Below are positions 55,352 to 64,000 of a stretch of DNA of 64,000 nucleotides, one piece after another (within the stretch, counting starts at the first letter, position 1; each line of letters opens with the position of its first letter). The position numbers and the translations under genes were made by a program. The notes beneath the pieces are model-generated. The model was not told where the DNA came from. It searched no databases and worked only from the letters and a program-made list of their open reading frames with translations. The stretch is from contig QNQO01000684.1 in assembly GCA_003290165.1 (NCBI GenBank), positions 248,001 to 312,000 on the forward strand. The letters are read 5' to 3'. The stretch is from Berberis thunbergii. Lineage: Eukaryota; Streptophyta; Magnoliopsida; Ranunculales; Berberidaceae.

Positions 55352-55782
55352 CAAGAATTTGGGAGGGAGGCTGATTCTTGGTATGGACATGATTCATATC
55401 CAATGTGGGGTATATCATCAACTCATTCTTGGATTTTAGGGTTATTTGAAATGTACATTTTGAATTAGATGGATGCCTATATTGCACCTAAATTTAGGGA
55501 GAAGGGATATGTGGTCATTTTCGTTAGCACTTATGGGATGTCGTGGTTTGCCGGTGGTGGAAAGGTGTTTATTGTTTTTGAAAAAGAAAAAAAGAAAAAT
55601 CAAAGCATTATATACCGTCCAATTTTATTATTAACTTTATGATAAAATTGTCAACTAAATTTACTTTTTTTTTTATTATTATAAAGCCAAAAATGTTATA
55701 ATTGGTTGAAGTTTAGTGAATGCAATCTATGGAATGCTCCTCACAATAAACAAACAACCACATAACTCATTTCATTATCTAC

Positions 55783-56105
55783 TTGTAACACCTAGTGTGG
55801 CGCCAGCGGTAGGGTTGGCAAGCTACAAGGGTGTTTAGTCAGGGTGAAGGAAGGAGATGAGTTACATATATGCGAGTTTGTATCCCCTTAGTATGACGCG
55901 TTTTAAAGTCATGATGGTGGTTAGGCACAAAGCAGACAATATCATAGATCAGGTCATTACAACATGATATCATAGTCAGACCCAGCCGAAAGTGTGCAAA
56001 CGATGATGTTTGATTGTAATGCTACAAGGGGTTAGAATCTCATATCGCTTGGGTGAGGAAATGAGATGAGCTATATATATACGTGTTTATATCCCTTTGA
56101 GGTCT
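55783..56105 (+). mobile_element. TRIM-family fragment
   Basis: Same order of blocks as the TRIM at 37893: tgtaacacc start, tatgacgcgttttaaagtcat, gcagacaatatcat, catcatt-type LTR end, decayed primer site (gatatcatagtcagaccc) and agccgaaagtgtgcaaacga. The second LTR (tgtaatgctacaaggggtta, atctcatatcgcttgggtga) is cut short near 56105. Confidence 0.75.
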
Positions 56106-57700
56106 TTTGACGAATATAGATAATTGTTTTCTAGGATACACTTTCATCATTATCTTCCCCTTCACCACCAAATGCACATTATATTTTAACTCATCCCTCT
56201 ATAATGTTGCCAACACCACTTGTTGAGATGTCATTACCCAATGCCATCACCACCGTCAATATACTACTACATTCCGCCAACATAATCAACAATGTGAAAC
56301 TTCACACCACCAACCTAATCAACATCACCACCTCTCACGCACATCCTTCTCCATCGTTAGCCTCTTAGCTACCAATCACTCATTATCTTCACTAGATCAA
56401 AAAGTGTAATTAGTAACATAAGTATTTTTTAATTTGTAACACAAAAAAAATGTTACTAATTATTGACTTAAGTAACTATTTGCGATTTTATAAATAATAA
56501 CTTTATTATTATTTTATTAATTATTTACTACACCAAAATAGAATATTTGCAACATTAATATTTTTTAGTTTGTAACACAACTTTTTTCAACATTAATTAT
56601 TTTACTCTTTTGTTAAAGCTCATTATTCTTTGAGTGTAAAAGTACATTGAGAAGTTAGAAAGACTTGAACCTTGGGGTCTATTGTAATAACACTAGAATA
56701 TGCCCCATGCCGTTGGCACTATACAAAATTTTATTTTTGCTAAATATTTTGTACTGAAAATCTTCGCCGCTATCCTTATTTTCGCTCTCAATCAGTATTG
56801 AATTGTAAGCCTCCTAGTGTAATACCCGTGTTGTTGGCACTATCGCAGATTATATCATACTTTCACGGATATGTTGAATACTCAAATTTGGGGTTTTATT
56901 TCAATTTCTAAAAACACTTGCATACTTGTCTATTACAACAGTTATGATGAATTAATTTTGTAAAAAGTTAATACTCTTGAAAAGTAAAACAATGTTAATA
57001 AAACTGATCAACGCAACCAATGTGCTAAGGAATTTAATCTCCACCAAATGTCAGCTTAACTAAAAAGAAGGAAATATCCCATGTTTGTCGAAGTGAGTAT
57101 TGGATGAAATTGATGCCCAATTTAGTAAAGTAGCAGTTGAAGAAACATAATTTAATTAGGACAAACACAATGACATATTTGATTACGAAGAATATCAAGA
57201 TGAATATTTAACAAAATTTTAAAAATATTTAAAATTTTGACAGAGCTTCCCCTTTTGCAATATTTAAACTTGACATAAGCATTCGTACCTTACATAATTT
57301 GGCATTCACAACAACTTGTTGTCTCAGCGCAATATATATTCGCCGTTTTCAGTATTAAAAGAGTTTTTTTGGCCGTCGAAGACACGCACACAATATCATT
57401 ATATCCAAAATGTCATTTTTTGAATAAAGTAATTTATCTAAACATGTCATCATAAGAATAAAAAACTCAAAATTTCGATAGAGTTTCCCTTGTATTTTTC
57501 AATATTGAAACCTGTGTGAACCTGTCATACAAATTTATAATGGCAATCAATGCCATGAACACCAAATAATATCTCCACACGCCAAAATAATATCAAAACA
57601 TTTAAGTGCATCAAAGCCATACATTATTTATACCTATACGCATTTAAAGAGCATGGTTTTCACCATTTCTCTATTCAAAAAATGAGAAAAAAAGGAATCC
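56106..57700. other. AT-rich spacer; no gene seen
   Basis: No supported ORF. Contains loosely repeated aatttgtaacac and ttgtaacacaa motifs. It may include the Helitron 3' end, but I could not identify a CTRR hairpin terminus. Confidence 0.4.
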
Positions 57701-58104
57701 ACAATATACAAAAATGGGTTAAACTGCATATGTACATCAAAACTATGTATCACCAACTGCTCCAAACATCTTCTGCATCACATTATCAAATGACTCAGCG
57801 TCTATATGCACCAACTTTGAGCAAGGAGGGAATATGATTGAAATCTACAAATTTATCACACATTATTAGAAATTTTTTTTAATAAAATAAGCTATTTTCA
57901 ATCATCTTTAGAGATAAACTACCTTATTTGCCAATATCCAATGACGCCCACCATTAAACTTTTGTTTTTTAATGGTTTTTTTGAACACCTCGACAATGAT
58001 ATCCCAATTCTACAAAAATGTATAATAAATATTAGATTCATATCTTATGAAAGCAAAATATAAAAAACAATAGAAAATTTATTAAAACATACCTTTAAAA
58101 AATC

Positions 58105-59340
58105 TTACAACAAAACTTCGGGATAAACAATATTGGTTGTAGAATCCAGCACATCTTGAGGTAAAGGGACACTTATTCTATCAGAAGCTGTGCATCTAGA
58201 TAATGCAACATAAAGTTGGCCATGGCTGAATACCAGTGTTTGTAAATCAACTCCAACGTATTTCACAGATTGTCTCTGTGACTTGTTTATCGTCATTGCA
58301 TATGCCAACCGCACTGAAAATTGACGCCTTTTCATTTTGAAGGGAAACTCAGAAGATGATGGCGTTAAAGAGATTCTAGGAATGAAAACTAAATTGCTAG
58401 CCTTATCCCCATTTAAGATTTTGCTTCAGTTGGATAACGGTTGGTAATGGAATGATCATTTTCAAAATGTTCCGCCATTTCATCTGCGGCTAAATAAACA
58501 ATGATTTCTTCTGAAAAATCAGATAATGCAGCTTTATTAATGTCACACACATCGTCATTTCTTGCTGAGAGAATTTTTCGTTCAACAAATAATTCAACGA
58601 CGTTGTGCCTATTACATTTAGTTGAGGATAAACCAAAGAAATTAGTTCACTTAAATCTTTGCACTTGTGCACCGTCGGTGGAATACGAATAACATATTGT
58701 GCGGTGCTTCCAATCAATATAAAATAAAAATAATCAGAAATTAAAAAAATTGCATTGTAGTAAAAGGTAGCATTGTTTACACAAAAATTTTACCTCAGTC
58801 AAAAACTTCGTAAACCCGTCATTGCCTACCTCATTGTCCAACCGCATATTCAAACTCAAAGTCAAAACTTGTATGTTTTACCAAAGCTTAGAACGCCTCA
58901 AAGATGCAACCACAATTTGCTCGCGGACGCCTTTGGGTATCACTGGCAATATCTGTTGAAAATCACCCCCAAGAACAACAATAATACCACCAAATGACTT
59001 ATTGGTGCTGTAAACGTCTTGTAGTGCACGATTAACTACTTGAACACAATATCTATGTTGCATCGGAACTTCATCCCAGATAATTAGTTTGGTCTCCCTG
59101 AATAACTCAGCATGCAATAACTGTTTACTAAACCCACACACTGAATTTTCCAAGACATCCAGCGGAATACGAAACATTGAAAAATGATGCAACGGTAATG
59201 ACAATGTGTCCAAGGCTACGACATTTTGATGCAATGGGGTTGTATAAAAATGTTTTACCCGTTTCTGCACCTCCATTAAAAAAAATGAATTCCTTTATTT
59301 TCAAGAACTGAAGTTACTATTGCAGTATAAGCAGAACGTT
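58105..59340 (-). pseudogene. Helitron PIF1-like helicase domain
   Basis: Walker [13 protein letters not shown] near 59270 (different frame), then [20 protein letters not shown], the Walker B region [14 protein letters not shown] and [19 protein letters not shown] at 59276-58878. A gap region with broken frames follows. The C-terminal motif block at 58335-58105 reads [20 protein letters not shown], then [20 protein letters not shown] and ends [13 protein letters not shown]. The motifs are those of Helitron-fused PIF1/RecD-type helicases that unwind DNA during rolling-circle transposition. Confidence 0.9.
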
Positions 59341-59508
59341 GTGCCTCATTAAGACGATCGACGGATGATTGTGCAACGGATTCTTGACCATCATACTGAA
59401 GTTGTCGGTGTTCCCATATGAGTTTGTTACCAACTATCATGTCCCAATTTCAATTGGTAGGGGCATAGGTGGGAAATTCGTCAGATTCTTCCCCCCTTCT
59501 TGAAGAAA

Positions 59509-59823
59509 TTAATTTATGAGATACAAACCATAATCCAAAGTCTGAGCATCTGTTGGATTTGAAATACCGAAACTTGTTCGAAGTTGGTAAGAAAGATCAT
59601 CACATATATTCATTGATAACCTTGTCCATAGAAAATCTGGGTGAAATGGACGACATTCCATTAGAATCACACTAAACAATCTTCTCAACTGACTCCCAGT
59701 TTTCATGATCGCAGCCTCTTCAAGGCACTGAATCCATTCATCATCATCTTCTAGGAGTCCTCGTGAGGTGCAAGCTAATTTGAAGGTGTCGTGTAAAACA
59801 ATCATATGTGCGCAAATGTTCAA
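59509..59823 (-). pseudogene. Helitron Rep-helicase linker fragment
   Basis: Open 104-codon piece with DDDEWIQCLEEAAIMKTGSQL and HPDFLWTRLSMNICDDLSYQ, which I recognise as the conserved spacer between Rep and helicase in plant Helitron proteins. Confidence 0.75.
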
Positions 59824-59926
59824 ATGATTGTGGCCCTTTCACAACCGTTAGAAGCAATCGCAAATAAAACCTTTCACCTTCATGAGGACTAGCAAAGTAC
59901 ATTCTTCCAATTGCATAGCCCTTTTT

Positions 59927-61114
59927 TCATTTTGTCCACATTTTTTTTGATTTCTGCCAAACAAAATGTTGGGGGAATTGTTGGTAGGTAAATGTACGTG
60001 CAAACAGATCTACAACACAACATGCAAAGAATGCAGTTAAAATCGACATTTGGTGTCTAGCTCTGAGTAAAATTGATTGTGCTTGATCTGTAGGATTGAA
60101 CACAACATTATGCATTCCAGGTAAATGAAGCGCCAATCGAATCACTGTAGGATTTTCTTCGTGTAAAAGATGACCAAATATTCGCCAAGCTACTTCTAAA
60201 GGTCCAATATATCGAGCATCAAGATATTGTTGGATTTCATCTACTCCCCCTGGTACCATTGTTGTTCTGTCATGACCTTTATAAATGTACTTGTGTATGT
60301 ATTTAACACATCTAATTTCCTCACACACTTCCACATTAATATGACAATCAAACATCCTTGAAAGATATTGATTATATGGCACCACATCTTTATTATCAAC
60401 TGGTTGCCCCTTCACATTATATACTCGGCCAGTATTGCGGCGTCAATAAATAGGATATCCATCTTAGCCTATTGTTGTTGTTTCTGAAAATTCATGAGGA
60501 TATCTTTTTGTGCACCTCCCATTCTCCATACACGGTGCTTCAGAATTTCGAGCACCACACGGTCCATGCACCATACAATGTAAAACTGTTTGAAATAACA
60601 TCGGATCTGTATCCGGGTCAGAAAATTCTGCACACACGATCTTATCAATCTGAGCGGTAGTGCGAATTTTTTGTAAATGATGAAGGAATATAAGTGCGTG
60701 CATATGAGGTAGCCCACGCTTTTGGAATTCAATTGTAAAGACATGAGCTACAACATCACCGAATGTGCCTCTTTTGATAATCTTATCCATTAGACATTTT
60801 CTTTTTAACTCAAAAACTCGAGCAACTAAATTTGGTCGATCCGTAGGCTTTTGGTGAGGTAATAGAGCATCCATAATTTCAGACCATTTTGGATTTGCAG
60901 TCATGGTTACGAAAACATCTGGATGATTGTTGTAACGTGTGATAGCCATTGAATCTTGAAATATCTCAAACATGTGTCTTGGACTACCAAGATGGGATGA
61001 TGGCAAAATAAGTCGTTTCCCAACTTGATCCAGTCTTAACCCATCGGGCTTAATGTCCGTAAGACTTTCATAAAGCTCAGCCATGAGCTTTGTTTGATTG
61101 TTCCTCACATACAT
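59927..61114 (-). pseudogene. Helitron Rep (HUH nuclease) domain
   Basis: 61114-60464 includes HPDVFVTMTANPKWSEIMDA, the HUH metal-binding motif in FQKRGLPHMHALIFL and CMVHGPCG. After a break, 60415-59927 has the paired-tyrosine region CVKYIHKYIYKGHDR, then YLDARYIGPLEVAWRIFGH and HLPGMHNVVF. The HUH histidines and the YxxxY tyrosines are both visible, but in separate frames. HUH nucleases cut and join single strands at the Helitron ends. Confidence 0.9.
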
Positions 61115-61316
61115 TAATCAATTTTGCTCTGTTGAAGCCCAAGCATCTACTAAAAAACTCCTGGAGCAATTTGCTAGCTCTCAAAATTGTTGAGTGCTCA
61201 GTTGGTCGATCGAACAAACAATAACTGTAAAACTCCATTTGAGTAAGTCGTTTATTTGAACACCTATTAGTTGTAACATCCCACAGAGTTAATTTAGGTT
61301 CCCAACCTAAATCCCC

Positions 61317-62111
61317 CTACGGAAATAATAGCACATAATTAAGCGGTAAGAAAGCTGGGTGACATTCATTAATTTTCATCAACACTTGATTTCCTTCCAA
61401 ATATACGACAATATCTCTGGTTCTGTTTACTTCAGGGACATCTCCAGGCAAAATAATTGCTATTTCATTTGATGAAGAAAGATTGTAACGTCGCCGATCT
61501 TTATGACAACTATAGTGTAAATACACAGGTATGTTTTGGTCAATAGAATTTGTTTGATTCAGAATCTCATATGCTTGACGGTATTTTTTCACAAACAAAT
61601 TATACTGCAACAAAGCATCTTGAATGATTTTGATCACATCTAATCTCAAGCGTGGATTTCGACGATTGCGGGTATGTAATGCTGAATCGGGATCATAAAT
61701 GTAAAGTTGTGAATAAATTGCATATTGGCCTTGTTGCGGAATTAACGCTCCCGTTTGATGTCGTAATTCTCCATGAATAATAAAGCTTGTGGGACCCCTC
61801 CCATTGAGTACCCTTGGCTCAAATTTAGTACCAATATACTCGCGAATATGTGTACAAAAATTATTTGATTGAACATCATCTCCCTCATACCACACTTGAA
61901 GCAATGGTGGAGGGGTAGATAACAGTGGCAGCTTCACCTTTCCTTGCAAACAACACATTCCGAAAAAATGATTCCTTAACGAAGATGCCTTCAATTTTTC
62001 ATGTTTCCAATGTTGTGCTGAGCAATGAGGACACAAAAAATTCATTTTGCCTAAGCAATGACGTGTTTCTTCTTGATGAGGTTGTGAGTCAATTTCATGC
62101 CGGAAATCCAA
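61317..62111 (-). pseudogene. Helitron N-terminal region with zinc-finger-like motif
   Basis: 264-codon open frame starting MDFRHEIDSQPHQEETRHCL. It contains FLCPHCSAQHWKHEKLKA and GMCCLQGKVKLPLL (a C-x2-C...C-C zinc-binding motif typical of Helitron proteins), then NNFCTHIREYIGTKFEPRVL and IVVYLEGNQVLMKINECHPA, leading into the Rep region after a frame break. Confidence 0.85.
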
Positions 62112-62359
62112 ACCACTATGACAGGAAGTATCGTCATTAGGAAGTCGGTCATTTGTAATTGGCCTAAATTTTTTTTAAGAATATAATGAGTTAAAATTTA
62201 GAAAACTTGATGAAGTAAAATTATATGAGAAAATATAAAAAAAGAAGTATACATGTTTGTTGGTGCATTTGGGGATGCGTTAGGCGTAGAAAATGAACAC
62301 TTCTTTGGTTGTTGTGGTGGCAACACATTTTGATCTAACATAGTAAAAAATTCATAATC

Positions 62360-63930
<1,571 letters not shown>

Positions 63931-64000
63931 ATCTATGGAAAACATATAAGTAAGTGAATAATTTTAAGGTGAAAATTGTCCAATTATGGTGGAAAAACTA

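Overview
This is nuclear DNA of a flowering plant. The host genes have GT-AG introns of up to 7 kb. Plant-only families are present: a group S1 bZIP with its sucrose-control uORF, a GNA-type mannose-binding lectin and a CC-NBS-LRR resistance gene. Most of the remaining sequence is plant transposons in many states of decay. Small secreted GNA lectins are commonest in monocots and early-diverging angiosperms, but I cannot name the species from sequence alone. I see no plastid, mitochondrial or bacterial sequence and no tRNA or rRNA gene.

Layout. 1-7.3 kb: the last two exons (+) of a host gene of unknown function with a 75-residue internal repeat and a C-terminal C4 zinc finger. Its 5.7-kb intron holds a hAT transposase remnant and a large element with long inverted termini. 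8.8-10.3 kb: a 1.46-kb segment bounded by ~53-55-bp inverted repeats. It holds an S1 bZIP (bZIP11-like) gene whose uORF is intact but whose main ORF has a stop in the basic region. It looks like a Pack-type transposon that captured a gene. 10.3-18.8 kb: a duplicated lectin region with one intact gene, one frameshifted copy, three MITEs and a TRIM fragment. 18.8-32.6 kb: one CC-NBS-LRR pseudogene (-) split by two Ty1-copia elements, one without gag and with a 5-bp target duplication, the other older. 33.8-47.3 kb: a SCAI/DUF3550 homologue (-) in nine exons. It has one apparent 1-nt frameshift and one probable GC-AG intron, and its introns carry LINE, TRIM and MITE insertions. 47.7-55.4 kb: a Ty3-gypsy chromovirus (-) with a 5-bp target duplication. 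Inside it lie a 2.1-kb TG...CA insertion (probable solo LTR) and a MITE present in only one LTR. 55.8-56.1 kb: a TRIM fragment. 57.7-64 kb: a decayed autonomous-type Helitron (-) with Rep and PIF1-like helicase remains and a (TAA)n microsatellite.

Function. Only three loci look potentially expressed as host proteins: the zinc-finger gene, the lectin at 11.7-12.1 kb and SCAI (subject to its frameshift). The S1 bZIP copy could still make its regulatory peptide, but its full-length factor is broken. Everything else is mobile or pseudogenic. The structure records successive nested insertions, several datable relative to each other by target duplications and paired LTRs.
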